53,687 bases of DNA from Claveliimonas acetigenes (GTDB taxonomy: Bacteria; Bacillota; Clostridia; Lachnospirales; Lachnospiraceae), in contig NZ_JAOQJU010000020.1 in assembly GCF_025567385.1 (NCBI RefSeq), positions 1 through 53,687 of the forward strand, read 5' to 3'. The notes beneath the pieces are model-generated. The model saw only the letters and a program-made list of their open reading frames with translations. It searched no databases and was not told the origin of the DNA. The translations under genes were made by a program, and so were the position numbers. Shown here piece after piece: positions 35,616 to 44,451 of this stretch. Each line of letters opens with the position of its first letter. Position 1 is the stretch's first letter.

Positions 35616-36518
35616 TTATTTTTTCCTGTGAATCAGCTCCTTAACCAGCCATTCCAGATAATCATTTTCCCCCGGCAGGCTCTTAAGCAGCGCAATTGCT
35701 TCTTCTGATTCCCGCTCTACGATTTTCTCCGATTCTTCAATTCCAAGTAAAGTCACATACGTTGTCTTCTCATTCTTTTCATCACTGTGGATTGGTTTTC
35801 CCAGAACTTCCGCAGTACTGGTAACATCCAAAATATCATCCTGAATCTGGAATGCCAGTCCTATTTTCTTCGCAATCTGTTCCACCTTCCTGACATCTTC
35901 ATCCGAAGCTTCCGCAAGCACGGCTCCTGTCATCATCGCAGACTCTATCAGCGCCCCTGTCTTTAGATCATAGATAAAATCCAGAATCTCTTTTCCAATT
36001 CTATGGCCTGTCTCTTTCACATCCACAACCTGTCCGCCAATCATACCATAGATTCCCGCCTTGCGCGCCAATATACCAAATGCTTTTCCGGCAGCCGCAC
36101 TTTTCTCCGGGTAAAGTTCAAATGCTTTTGACACTGTCTCAAAAGCATAGTTAAGAAGAGCGTCCCCGGCGAGGATTCCCATATCTTCCCCATACACAAC
36201 ATGGGTCGTCTTTCTGCCTCTCCGGTAATCATCATTATCCATAGCCGGAAGATCATCGTGCACAAGAGAATAGGTATGTATCATCTCAATCGCCGCCATA
36301 AATGGCTCAATTATCTTCCCTTCTCCTCCAAACAGACGGTAAGTCTCCCCCATCAACATGGGACGCAGTCTCTTCCCTCCCGCCATCAGGCTATATTCCA
36401 TCGCCTCCATTATAATCTTTTGGCAGCCTTCTTTTTGGGGAAGGTAATTTCTTAAAACTGCTTCTATCTCTGCCGTTTTTTTCTCACGCAAAACCGCATA
36501 ACTATCTCTAGAATTCAT
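35616..36518 (-). CDS. ispA: Polyprenyl (farnesyl-type) diphosphate synthase
   Basis: 300 aa from the ATG with AAGGAG six bases upstream. It joins IPP to DMAPP/GPP. The first Asp-rich motif DDLPAMD (residues 88-94) and the second QIQDDILD (about 222-229) are both intact, with GGKRLRP at 47-53. A small residue two positions before DDxxD would allow longer products, so the exact chain length is not certain. It overlaps the xseB stop by 11 bp and precedes dxs. Confidence 0.92.
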   Translation of the reverse strand: MNSRDSYAVLREKKTAEIEAVLRNYLPQKEGCQKIIMEAMEYSLMAGGKRLRPMLMGETYRLFGGEGKIIEPFMAAIEMIHTYSLVHDDLPAMDNDDYRRGRKTTHVVYGEDMGILAGDALLNYAFETVSKAFELYPEKSAAAGKAFGILARKAGIYGMIGGQVVDVKETGHRIGKEILDFIYDLKTGALIESAMMTGAVLAEASDEDVRKVEQIAKKIGLAFQIQDDILDVTSTAEVLGKPIHSDEKNEKTTYVTLLGIEESEKIVERESEEAIALLKSLPGENDYLEWLVKELIHRKK

Positions 36519-36732
36519 GCAATTCTCCTTCCTCATCCATCACCAGCATCTTTTTTTCTACTTTATCTATCTTTTCATTACATACTTTCAGCATATCCAT
36601 TCCCTTATGGTAAAGGCGAAAGGATTCCTCCAATGATACTTCTCCTTCCATTCTGGAAATCACTTGCTCCAGTTCCCCAAATGCTTCATCCAGAGACTGT
36701 TCTTTATCATTCAGGCTATTCTTCTCTTCCAT
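36508..36732 (-). CDS. xseB: Exodeoxyribonuclease VII small subunit
   Basis: 74 aa, usual size. The helical core SLDEAFGELEQVISRMEGEVSLEESFRLYHKG is the family signature. It forms the ExoVII complex with XseA. It overlaps xseA by 17 bp upstream and ispA by 11 bp downstream, so translation is coupled on both sides. Confidence 0.95.
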   Translation of the reverse strand: MEEKNSLNDKEQSLDEAFGELEQVISRMEGEVSLEESFRLYHKGMDMLKVCNEKIDKVEKKMLVMDEEGELHEF

Positions 36733-37945
36733 GCCGTTCCTCCTTCACTCCAGTCACCGCTGCATAGATAATTCCATCCGTCACATAGACAGACAGAATT
36801 TCTTCCTTCTGCACCTGCCCGATACTTTTAATCACATGCTTTTCACCGTCATTTCCGCCTTCTACATAGGAATATCCCCGGTTCAGCTTCCCGATGGGAG
36901 AAAGGCCTTTCATCTTCTCCATGTCAAGCGCCAATCTGTGTCTTGCCACAAGGATCTTCTGATCCATAAGCTGGCGCAGAGCATCCTCCAGCTCCACTGT
37001 CCGCTGTCTCTGCTCCCTGACCTTATTGCCGGGATGCAGATATTTCAGTTTCGTCTGATATCCTGCGAGACGCATCCTTTCTATCTGAAGCTTCTGCTGC
37101 ATTCTCTGTCCCAGCTTTCGCCGGTATTCCTGCATCGTACTGCGAACAATTTGATAATCCCAAACTGCAAGCTCTGCTGCCGCCGAAGGCGTCGGAGCAC
37201 GCAGATCCGCCACAAAGTCTGCAATAGTCGTATCCGTCTCATGGCCAACCGCTGAAATAACCGGAATCTGACACTCAAATATAGCCCTCGCCACCGCTTC
37301 TTCATTAAACACCCACAGATCCTCAATAGAACCGCCGCCTCTTCCTACAATGATAACATCCACTTGCTGCTGCTCCAGCATACGGATTCCGCGGACAATA
37401 CTTTCTTTCGCGCCTTCGCCCTGCACCTGCGCCGGATAAAGGATTAACTGCACGAAAGGATTTCTTCTCCTGCTGATGTTCATAATATCACGGACGGCAG
37501 CGCCCGTGGGAGCCGTCACCACGCCTACCCGTCGTGCGAACTGCGGAATCGGCTTTTTATATTCGGGAGCAAACATTCCCATCTCTTCCAGCTCCCTTTT
37601 CAGCGCCTGAAACCGTTCATAGAGCACACCTTCCCCGTCTAAACGGATCTCTTTTGCATAAAGCTGGTAGGATCCGCCCCGTTCATAGACGCCTACCGTG
37701 CCGAACACAATAACCTGCTGTCCTTCACACATACGAAAAGAGAGTCCGCCTCGCTGCCCCGCGAACATCACGCAGGCAATCAATCCAGACTCATCCTTCA
37801 GTGAAAAATATATATGTCCTGATGTATGGTATTTGCAGTTAGAGACTTCACCCTTCACATAGATATGGTTCATCATGAAGTCCTGTGCAAACATATTTTT
37901 AATATAAGCATTCACCTGTCCGACGGTATATACATTGCCTGCCAT
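36716..37945 (-). CDS. xseA: Exodeoxyribonuclease VII large subunit
   Basis: 409 aa from the ATG with AAGGA upstream; the longer frame overlaps nusB and lacks a site. The N-terminal OB-fold (about 1-100; YTVGQVNAYIKNMF, VKGEVSNCKYHTSGHIYFSLKDE) binds DNA. The catalytic domain (about 125-390) has PTGAAVRDI, GRGGGSIEDLWVFN and AVGHETDTTIADFVADLRAPTPSAAAE. It degrades single-stranded DNA with XseB. Confidence 0.96.
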   Translation of the reverse strand: MAGNVYTVGQVNAYIKNMFAQDFMMNHIYVKGEVSNCKYHTSGHIYFSLKDESGLIACVMFAGQRGGLSFRMCEGQQVIVFGTVGVYERGGSYQLYAKEIRLDGEGVLYERFQALKRELEEMGMFAPEYKKPIPQFARRVGVVTAPTGAAVRDIMNISRRRNPFVQLILYPAQVQGEGAKESIVRGIRMLEQQQVDVIIVGRGGGSIEDLWVFNEEAVARAIFECQIPVISAVGHETDTTIADFVADLRAPTPSAAAELAVWDYQIVRSTMQEYRRKLGQRMQQKLQIERMRLAGYQTKLKYLHPGNKVREQRQRTVELEDALRQLMDQKILVARHRLALDMEKMKGLSPIGKLNRGYSYVEGGNDGEKHVIKSIGQVQKEEILSVYVTDGIIYAAVTGVKEERHGREE

Positions 37946-37973
37946 ACCCAAATCCTTACCTTTTCTTCGCCTA

Positions 37974-38369
37974 TTACACGATTTTCGCCAGCACGCCATT
38001 TACAAAAGCAGAGCTGTCATCGCCGCCAAATTGCTTTGCCAGCACAACTGCTTCATTGATGGCTACTGAAACCGGCACATCGTCATCCCATTTCATCTCA
38101 TAAACTGCAAGCCTTAAAATCGTAAGGTCTACTTTGTTCATCCTTCCTGTCTTCCATCCAGTCGTACTGGCATTCAGAAGCGCGTCTATATCCTCCAAAT
38201 GTTCTGCCACTGCCAGCGCTTTCGTCTGAATGTACGCTCTGTCCTTCTCTTTTATATCTTCGAGTTGTCCAAAATAAAGCTGGAGCTGCCCGGGCATCTC
38301 TTCCGGCGAAACAAATTCCAATCCAAACAACACCTTAAAGATATGTTCTCTTAATTCTGATCTCTTCAC
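37974..38369 (-). CDS. nusB: Transcription antitermination factor NusB
   Basis: 131 aa, all-helical RNA-binding protein that acts with NusE/S10 on rRNA boxA. Family traits: MKRSELREHIFKVLFGLE at the start, DLTILRLAVYEM near residue 82, VAINEAVVLAKQFGGDDSSAFVNGVLAKI at the end. It begins directly at the asp23 stop and is 28 bp before xseA. Confidence 0.95.
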   Translation of the reverse strand: MKRSELREHIFKVLFGLEFVSPEEMPGQLQLYFGQLEDIKEKDRAYIQTKALAVAEHLEDIDALLNASTTGWKTGRMNKVDLTILRLAVYEMKWDDDVPVSVAINEAVVLAKQFGGDDSSAFVNGVLAKIV

Positions 38370-38753
38370 TTATGCTTCCTCCGGTACGTCCACTCCGGCA
38401 ACCCGGATATTCACGTCTGCAACCGTAAGTCCGGTCATATTCTCAATTGCTGCCTTCACCTTCTCCTGTACTTTGCCGGATACTTCAACAATGCTGTATC
38501 CATATTTCAGGGTCAGCTTCAGAGACACTGTCACAATCCCTTCCAGAACGTCTACCTTTACTCCTTTTGACAAATTCTTCATGCCCAGCTTTCCGATAAT
38601 CTCCCGTGTGGTATTCCCTGACATAGAAGCGACACCATCCACCTCCATAGCTGCAAGGCCTGCGATGATCGCAACTACTTCATCTGCAATCTTCACTTCA
38701 CCGAGATTTTCATCTGCTTTTATTGTATAAGTATTTCTTTCTTCTTTTCCCAT
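38370..38753 (-). CDS. Asp23/Gls24 family envelope stress-response protein
   Basis: 127 aa. The Asp23 domain is visible: GEVKIADEVVAIIAGLAAMEVDGVASM near residue 18 and VQEKVKAAIENMTGLTVADVNIRV near 95. In Clostridia this YloU/YqhY-type gene is often next to nusB, and the family has been linked to the cell envelope and fatty-acid control. The exact role here is unknown. It is the first gene of the operon, with GAGG eight bases before the ATG. Confidence 0.9.
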   Translation of the reverse strand: MGKEERNTYTIKADENLGEVKIADEVVAIIAGLAAMEVDGVASMSGNTTREIIGKLGMKNLSKGVKVDVLEGIVTVSLKLTLKYGYSIVEVSGKVQEKVKAAIENMTGLTVADVNIRVAGVDVPEEA

Positions 38754-38800
38754 AATCTTAACCTCGCTTTTCTCGATTATTCTTTCTGCTCTTTTCGACT

Positions 38801-38828
38801 ATTATACCAAATTTATATACGATTGCAA
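38801..38828 (-). promoter_or_regulatory. Sigma-A promoter of the asp23-nusB-recN operon
   Basis: TTGCAA (38823-38828) and TATAAT (38801-38806) on the minus strand, 16-bp spacer. TTCGACT (38794-38800), one base off a Spo0A box, directly follows the -10. Confidence 0.65.
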
Positions 38829-38834
38829 AGCCTT

Positions 38835-40439
38835 TTATGCCTTTCCGAACTCTGACAGAATGAGTCCTTCATTCCTCTCCAGCGTCATACGGACACTCCA
38901 GTCATTTACAAAGAGCAGAAGCGGTCTTCCTTTTAAATCCTTAATCTTCTTCATATCGGAAGTCCCCACCAGCTTATCCAGATTGATTTCTTCATTCTCA
39001 ATCCATCGGATATGCTCATAAGGCAGGCTGTCCATACGGATTTCCACATTGTATTCATTCTCCAGACGGTACTTGAGCACGTCAAACTGCAGTACTCCTA
39101 CAACGCCCACGATAATCTCTTCCATACCGGTATTGTATTCCTGGAAAATCTGAATTGCGCCCTCCTGTGCAATCTGGTTAATCCCCTTGATGAACTGCTT
39201 TCTCTTCATCGTATCTACCTGGCGTACCCTTGCAAAATGCTCCGGCGCAAATGTCGGTATGCCTTCATAGGCATATTTTTTCGCCGATGTAGTAAGGGTA
39301 TCTCCTATAGAAAAAATCCCCGGATCAAACACACCAATAATATCGCCTCCATAAGCTCTGTCAATCATCTTGCGCTCACTCGCCATCATCTGCTGCGGCT
39401 GCGACAGCCGGACCTTCTTGCCTCCTTGGATATGGAACACTTCCATCCCCGCCTCAAAAGCACCTGAACAAATTCGCATAAACGCAATCCGGTCACGATG
39501 CGCCTTATTCATATTTGCCTGAATCTTAAATACAAAAGCAGAAAACGCTTCCTCTTTCATGGGGTCAATTTCTCCCTGGTCAGAAATTCTTGGAAGAGGA
39601 GATGTCGTCATTTTCAGGAAATGCTCCAGAAAAGTCTCCACCCCAAAATTGGTAAGAGCAGAACCAAAAAAGACCGGAGACAACTCTCCCTTGCTTACCA
39701 ATTCCTGGTCAAACTCAGCTCCGGCTCCGTCCTGCAATTCGATTTCTTCCATCAACTGCAGTCTCTGGGATTCATCAATCAGCCACGTCACTTCCGGATC
39801 ACCAAGCGGAACCTTCTTAACCTGTCCTTGGGTAGTCCCCTTTTTCGTATCGGAAAACAGTTCGATTTCCTTTGTCGCTCTGTCGTACACTCCTTTAAAG
39901 TTCTTACCGGAACCAATCGGCCAGTTGACCGGACAAGTAGCAATCCCCAGCTCATTTTCAATATCATCCAGAAGTTCAAAAGTATCCATTGCCTCCCGGT
40001 CCATCTTATTAATAAAAGTAAAAATCGGGATATGCCGCATGGTACATACTTTAAACAGTTTCCGGGTCTGCGCCTCTACTCCTTTTGACGCATCAATTAC
40101 CATCACAGCAGAATCCGCCGCCATAAGTGTGCGGTAGGTATCCTCCGAAAAATCCTGATGTCCCGGCGTATCCAGGATATTAATACAATAACCCCCATAG
40201 TTAAACTGCAGCACAGAGGATGTTACGGAAATTCCTCTTTCCTTCTCAATCTCCATCCAGTCTGACACCGCATGTCTGGCGGTAGCTTTTCCTTTTACAC
40301 TTCCTGCCTGGTTAATTGCCCCGCCATACAGAAGGAACTTTTCCGTCAGGGTAGTCTTACCTGCATCAGGATGAGATATGATTGCAAACGTCCTTCTTTT
40401 ATTGATCTGTTCTTTTATTTCCTTCGTTATCTCTGACAT
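38835..40439 (-). CDS. prfC: Peptide chain release factor 3
   Basis: 534 aa from the ATG after AGGAG. It is a translational GTPase that recycles RF1/RF2 after peptide release. G1 SHPDAGKTTLTEK (near residue 24), the switch region ERGISVTSS, G3 DTPGHQDF and G4 NKMDR are intact, with domain II/III RF3-type sequence after. It stands between the spoIIIA operon and asp23, with its own promoter. Confidence 0.96.
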   Translation of the reverse strand: MSEITKEIKEQINKRRTFAIISHPDAGKTTLTEKFLLYGGAINQAGSVKGKATARHAVSDWMEIEKERGISVTSSVLQFNYGGYCINILDTPGHQDFSEDTYRTLMAADSAVMVIDASKGVEAQTRKLFKVCTMRHIPIFTFINKMDREAMDTFELLDDIENELGIATCPVNWPIGSGKNFKGVYDRATKEIELFSDTKKGTTQGQVKKVPLGDPEVTWLIDESQRLQLMEEIELQDGAGAEFDQELVSKGELSPVFFGSALTNFGVETFLEHFLKMTTSPLPRISDQGEIDPMKEEAFSAFVFKIQANMNKAHRDRIAFMRICSGAFEAGMEVFHIQGGKKVRLSQPQQMMASERKMIDRAYGGDIIGVFDPGIFSIGDTLTTSAKKYAYEGIPTFAPEHFARVRQVDTMKRKQFIKGINQIAQEGAIQIFQEYNTGMEEIIVGVVGVLQFDVLKYRLENEYNVEIRMDSLPYEHIRWIENEEINLDKLVGTSDMKKIKDLKGRPLLLFVNDWSVRMTLERNEGLILSEFGKA

Positions 40440-40483
40440 AATCAAACACTCCTGCATCTTCTATTCTTACGCATAATCAATTT

Positions 40484-40512
40484 ATTATAACAAAAAAAGA
40501 ACAGCTATTCAA
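40484..40512 (-). promoter_or_regulatory. Sigma-A promoter of prfC within the spoIIIAH terminator
   Basis: TTGAAT (40507-40512) and TATAAT (40484-40489), 17-bp spacer, minus strand. The -35 lies inside the 9-nt loop of the terminator at 40497-40521. Confidence 0.65.
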
Positions 40513-40521
40513 ACTGTTCTT
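40497..40521 (-). terminator. Terminator of the spoIIIA operon
   Basis: AAGAACAG and CTGTTCTT pair around a 9-nt loop, followed by seven Ts on the minus strand, about 20 bp after the spoIIIAH stop. Confidence 0.8.
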
Positions 40522-40542
40522 CTTTTATCTTACGGTTTTATC

Positions 40543-41175
40543 TTATTTTTCTTCTGCATATACCGGAGTAATCACTATATTTTCTGCCGCAATCCCCGTT
40601 TTCCTGGAAATAATATCTTCAATCTGCGCCCGGTTCGCATCGCTAAGCTCCGATGCATTGACTACCACATCCGCGCTGTCCGCCGTCAGACTTACCACCG
40701 TCTCCGAGAATCCTTTTGATGAGAGCAGGGTCTCTGCCGCCGCTTCCTTTTCTGCCAGATCTGTCATGGCTATCATCTGGTTTACCGCATCTTCTTTCTG
40801 CGCATCACTTAAATTTTCATTATCAATGATTTCCATCAGGGATTCCTTGTTCTTCGCCCGCACCTGTTCCCTCGTCACCTTCGCCTCCGCAACTACCGCG
40901 CTGGCATCCCCGCTGGTAAGCACTGCCTCTCCCGGTGTCCCTTCCACTGTGCCATCCGCCGCTTCACTATCCTGACTCACTATATCACCGGATGTTTCCG
41001 TCAGATCATCTTCCGATATGTCCAAAAGTTCCTTATTTGCCAGTTCTCCGCTGGTCTGCGCAGCATCATCGCTGCTTCCAAATATTCGTCCTGAGTAGTT
41101 TAAGTACCCCGCCACCGCTATCATAACGGCCAATGCTCCAATAATCACCTGGTTCTTCCGAAATATACGTTTCAC
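40543..41175 (-). CDS. spoIIIAH: Stage III sporulation protein AH
   Basis: 210 aa. One membrane segment at about residues 10-28 follows a basic N-terminus. The extracytoplasmic C-terminal domain (about 95-205: QVRAKNKESLMEIIDNENLSDAQKEDAVNQM; ADVVVNASELSDANRAQIEDIISRKTG) is the YscJ/FliF-like ring-building part that binds SpoIIQ across the intermembrane space. A long acidic Ser/Thr/Gly linker (about 35-90) repeats TSGD/TSGDI-like units. It is the last gene of the operon. Confidence 0.95.
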   Translation of the reverse strand: MKRIFRKNQVIIGALAVMIAVAGYLNYSGRIFGSSDDAAQTSGELANKELLDISEDDLTETSGDIVSQDSEAADGTVEGTPGEAVLTSGDASAVVAEAKVTREQVRAKNKESLMEIIDNENLSDAQKEDAVNQMIAMTDLAEKEAAAETLLSSKGFSETVVSLTADSADVVVNASELSDANRAQIEDIISRKTGIAAENIVITPVYAEEK

Positions 41176-41190
41176 TGTTCATCCTCCTGC

Positions 41191-41808
41191 CTATTTTTGA
41201 TTCAATTTCATTATTTTAATTTTATGCGTGTCTACATCAAATAATGCTTGAACTGCCTCACTAATATCCTGAATCACCACAGGATTATCCCCACCTTCTG
41301 CAATCACCACCACGCCCTCTATTTTCGGACTTATTTCCTTAATGACATAGGGATTCTGTCCCGTGCTGCTCTCTGACATACTGCCATTCTCCCCTACATA
41401 TACCGTTGATTCACTGGAAGAATTATTGACAGTGGTACGGCTTCCACCCTGGCTGTCCTCTTCCTTCACCGATTCGCCACTTGTCTCCCTATCTTTTTCC
41501 ACCACTTTCTCTGCAGAAGTTTTAAATGTAATCATAACCTTTACATTCCCTACTCCCTCCACCTTGGACAGCACATTTGCCAGATGTCTTTCCATATACG
41601 CCGCATATACATCTCCCTGCTCCGAAACAGATATCTCCTGTGCCGTCTCATCAATGGCATCCTCTGTGCCGTCATCATTTTTTCTGCCAGAGGGAAGGGC
41701 TATCACCACCAGCAGAATCCCTGCCAGCAGAAGAATTACCAGGCGATCCTTTGCCATGATTTTCTCTATCATCTTCTTCCCCGTTTTCGGATTCCATTTA
41801 ATGTCCAA
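41191..41808 (-). CDS. spoIIIAG: Stage III sporulation protein AG
   Basis: About 205 aa. The start is uncertain: a TTG at 41808 with GAGGTGGGG nine bases upstream is preferred; a TTG at 41829 and an ATG at 41772 are alternatives. A membrane segment (RLVILLLAGILLVVIALPSG) is near the N-terminus. The rest is extracytoplasmic, ending with a ring-building domain (LANVLSKVEGVGNVKVMITF; ISPKIEGVVVIAEGGDNP). SpoIIIAG forms the ring of the mother cell-forespore channel. The middle has a Ser/Glu-rich insert. It overlaps spoIIIAF by 11 bp. Confidence 0.92.
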   Translation of the reverse strand: MDIKWNPKTGKKMIEKIMAKDRLVILLLAGILLVVIALPSGRKNDDGTEDAIDETAQEISVSEQGDVYAAYMERHLANVLSKVEGVGNVKVMITFKTSAEKVVEKDRETSGESVKEEDSQGGSRTTVNNSSSESTVYVGENGSMSESSTGQNPYVIKEISPKIEGVVVIAEGGDNPVVIQDISEAVQALFDVDTHKIKIMKLNQK

Positions 41809-42148
41809 TGCTGATTTCCCCCACCTCAATCTGTATATCGTCTTCTTCCGTAAATTTTTCCGGATCTGCTACATATTCTGATATTTCCAGATTATTCCAT
41901 AATTCTGCTGCTTCTTCCATTTCCCGTCGCTGTTCTTCATATGCCTTTCCCTCATAAATATCCCAGAACCCACTCCCCATCCCCAAAAGCTTAAGAACCG
42001 GCGTCATAAGAAGAATTATCAATATGATTCCCGTAAAAAAGCGGATATATTTCTTATAATCATTTCCCGGCACAATCTGAATAAATGCAGTCACCAGCAC
42101 CATATAACAGGCAATGTTTCTCACCCATTCATAAATATAATCAAACAT
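41798..42148 (-). CDS. spoIIIAF: Stage III sporulation protein AF
   Basis: 116 aa. Two membrane segments at the N-terminus (about 10-28 and 35-52; YIRFFTGIILIILLMTPVLK) and a short acidic C-terminal soluble part. This is shorter than the roughly 200-aa Bacillus protein, so the soluble domain is reduced. Part of the SpoIIIA channel. It lies 2 bp after spoIIIAE. Confidence 0.9.
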   Translation of the reverse strand: MFDYIYEWVRNIACYMVLVTAFIQIVPGNDYKKYIRFFTGIILIILLMTPVLKLLGMGSGFWDIYEGKAYEEQRREMEEAAELWNNLEISEYVADPEKFTEEDDIQIEVGEISIGH

Positions 42149-42150
42149 CT

Positions 42151-43317
42151 TTATCCCTTTCCCGCGGCGGCAGCCGCTATGGCAATCGTAAGCAGGAAAA
42201 GAACTCCCACTGTAAATAACATCCGCAGAAGCAGCCGACAGCCTTCTCCCACACTTTCCATACAGTTCACCAGCCTTTTGTCAGAAACAGGCTGCGCCAA
42301 CGCTGCCGACAGCTTATACATGAGTGCCATAACCGCCATCTGGATCACCGGTCCTACACAAAGCAAAACACAGATTAACATTCCTGCAACGCCAATACTG
42401 TTCTTCACAAGCACTGCTGTCCCCAGTACTACCTCCGTCACCCCGCCGATTGCATCACCGACTCCCGGTATCGCTTCCACTCCTTTTGTCAGTACACTTC
42501 GTTTGACCGCATCAATGGCCGGAGCAATCAACCCCTGGATAAACTGAAGCCCGGCCATACATGCCAGCATTGTCTTCAAAGTCCAGGTAATTACCATTTC
42601 AATCAGTTCGGCAAACTTCGATAAATAATCTTCCCCGGACAAGAAATTCAGTACCTTCACCATAATATAAACATGTACACAGGGCACCAGAAACTTCAGG
42701 ACAAATAACTCTGCCACAAAAATTACCAACAGCATAAGATTGTAAAATGCTGCAGATGTCACACTGCCTTTTGCGATTGCGACTGCCACAAAGTAAACCG
42801 GACCCAATACTTTCATAAAATCGATGAGGGCACCAATTCCATCACTTACCCAGTCTACGGAGGCCTGAAAAGAGCGGAGACAGAGGGCAATCAATAGCAG
42901 ATATAATACATAAAAACTGATTTCCGATATCTGCTTATTCTGAAACACACTGGAAAAATTCGTAAACACTGCCGCTACAACCACAATTAATAGGATATGT
43001 ATCAAATTGTTTTTATTTACCCGAAAAGCATAAGTAAACTGATCTTTTATCAGGCGTTTCGCCATATCCAATCCTTCCTGTATGTCTCCATTCATAAAGG
43101 TAAGTACTGTCTCGCGAAAGCTCAGCTTTTCCTCCGGGAACAGCTCATCCAGCACTTCTTCAATTTCCTGAAAATCAAATTCTTCCATAAGAGATTCTTC
43201 TATATTTTCCATATAACCAGGTTCTTCTTCTGAGTCTGACGCCGCCGCACATAACCCTGCCAACAGCCAAATTCCAAGAATCATCATTGTCGCAGACAAT
43301 ACTCTTTTTCTTCTCAT
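42151..43317 (-). CDS. spoIIIAE: Stage III sporulation protein AE
   Basis: 388 aa. A signal-like N-terminal segment (residues 5-25), an acidic stretch, then several hydrophobic membrane segments from about 95 to 385. Recognisable: GVEAIPGVGDAIGGVTEVVLGTAVLVKNSIG near residue 285. It is the large polytopic part of the SpoIIIA export complex in the engulfing membrane. It overlaps spoIIIAD by 4 bp. Confidence 0.95.
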   Translation of the reverse strand: MRRKRVLSATMMILGIWLLAGLCAAASDSEEEPGYMENIEESLMEEFDFQEIEEVLDELFPEEKLSFRETVLTFMNGDIQEGLDMAKRLIKDQFTYAFRVNKNNLIHILLIVVVAAVFTNFSSVFQNKQISEISFYVLYLLLIALCLRSFQASVDWVSDGIGALIDFMKVLGPVYFVAVAIAKGSVTSAAFYNLMLLVIFVAELFVLKFLVPCVHVYIMVKVLNFLSGEDYLSKFAELIEMVITWTLKTMLACMAGLQFIQGLIAPAIDAVKRSVLTKGVEAIPGVGDAIGGVTEVVLGTAVLVKNSIGVAGMLICVLLCVGPVIQMAVMALMYKLSAALAQPVSDKRLVNCMESVGEGCRLLLRMLFTVGVLFLLTIAIAAAAAGKG

Positions 43318-43691
43318 GAAAGAAATTCTCCTATCATTTCCAAAAGTGCCAAAATCACAGGCATTCCCATTACCAGGATTGCCAGCTTACTGAATATTTC
43401 TATCTGGGAAGCTATGGTCTGATATCCGGCATCCTTACAAATCCCCGAAGAAAATTCTGCCACATATGCAATCCCCAACATCTTCATCAGCATCCCCACA
43501 TAAGCAGTATTCAAATGAATGGTTTCCCCAATCTGCCTTACAACATCCAAAATAACCTTTAACTTGCTGACAATGGAAAAGAATACAAGCAGACTTAACC
43601 CAATACTGATATAAATTCCATATTCTGATTTTCCACTTTTGAACTGTACTGCCATGAGCACTCCGGCAATTCCCAACAGTCCGATTTGCAT
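43314..43691 (-). CDS. spoIIIAD: Stage III sporulation protein AD
   Basis: 125 aa from an ATG that gives MQIGLLGIAGVLMAVQFK, matching the family start; three codons of open frame upstream begin at TTG. Hydrophobic segments lie at about 3-20, 28-45 and 98-120. It includes AYVGMLMKMLGIAYVAEFSSGICKDAG, a conserved family stretch. SpoIIIAD and AC are small membrane parts of the channel. Confidence 0.93.
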   Translation of the reverse strand: MQIGLLGIAGVLMAVQFKSGKSEYGIYISIGLSLLVFFSIVSKLKVILDVVRQIGETIHLNTAYVGMLMKMLGIAYVAEFSSGICKDAGYQTIASQIEIFSKLAILVMGMPVILALLEMIGEFLS

Positions 43692-43720
43692 TACGCTCAA
43701 CCTGCACCCCTCTTTTCCGT

Positions 43721-43915
43721 CTACAAAGAAAATAATTGTCTGATAGAATCAAACAACTCATAAATGTATGGAACAATCCAGAACAACACTAAAAGAAGGC
43801 CTGCAAAGCTTGTAAGAAAAGCCTGTTCTTCTCTTCCGCTATGCTTTAGAACCTGGCTAAGCACCGATACAAGAATTCCCACCGCCGCTATTTTAAAAAT
43901 CAGATTAACACTCAT
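43721..43915 (-). CDS. spoIIIAC: Stage III sporulation protein AC
   Basis: 64 aa, normal length. Two membrane segments (about 3-22 and 33-52) flank a short polar loop (LKHSGREEQAF), the typical SpoIIIAC pattern. It is 17 bp after spoIIIAB. Confidence 0.93.
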   Translation of the reverse strand: MSVNLIFKIAAVGILVSVLSQVLKHSGREEQAFLTSFAGLLLVLFWIVPYIYELFDSIRQLFSL

Positions 43916-43932
43916 GCTACCTCCTTACATTC

Positions 43933-44451
43933 TTATATCAGAATAATTGCGAGGAAAATACCGCCCGTAACTCCCAGACAATAATATAGCTTTTTCTTCG
44001 TCCGCAATTCTTCCTGCATTTCTTTCATTGCTATCCCTATCTGCTCTTCCAGTAGTTCGATATGCCTTACCTGTGTTCTGATATCCGCATTTCCAAGATA
44101 CTTCCCCAATTCTCGTAAATGCTCTATTTCCCGTTCCGGCAGATAACTTCCCTGCAGATACTGGCTGATTGTCCGGTTCCAGATTGCTTCAAACTCCCCT
44201 TCGCTGCGGCTTTCCATACAATAGGAAAGTTGTCTCATCCACGCCTGATATGGTTCTCTTGCGTTGTGTGAAAGATTGAAAAATGCTTCTGCAAGAAAGG
44301 CTCTGGAGTACGAAACCTCACTCTGCAAAAGATACAAAAGTCTTTGGATATACTGCAATTCTTCATAAGTTCTGTCCACATCTGCCGCCTTTTTCCATCC
44401 CAGCAGTGAAGCCGCCGCAATAATCATGATACTGCCTATTATCTTCGTCAT
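43933..44451 (-). CDS. spoIIIAB: Stage III sporulation protein AB
   Basis: 172 aa. Membrane segments at both ends (about 5-20 and 153-170) flank a helical domain (YEELQYIQRLLYLLQSEVSYSRAFLAEAFFNLS), like a GspF-type fold. It may link the ATPase SpoIIIAA to the membrane part. It overlaps spoIIIAA by 4 bp. Confidence 0.93.
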   Translation of the reverse strand: MTKIIGSIMIIAAASLLGWKKAADVDRTYEELQYIQRLLYLLQSEVSYSRAFLAEAFFNLSHNAREPYQAWMRQLSYCMESRSEGEFEAIWNRTISQYLQGSYLPEREIEHLRELGKYLGNADIRTQVRHIELLEEQIGIAMKEMQEELRTKKKLYYCLGVTGGIFLAIILI

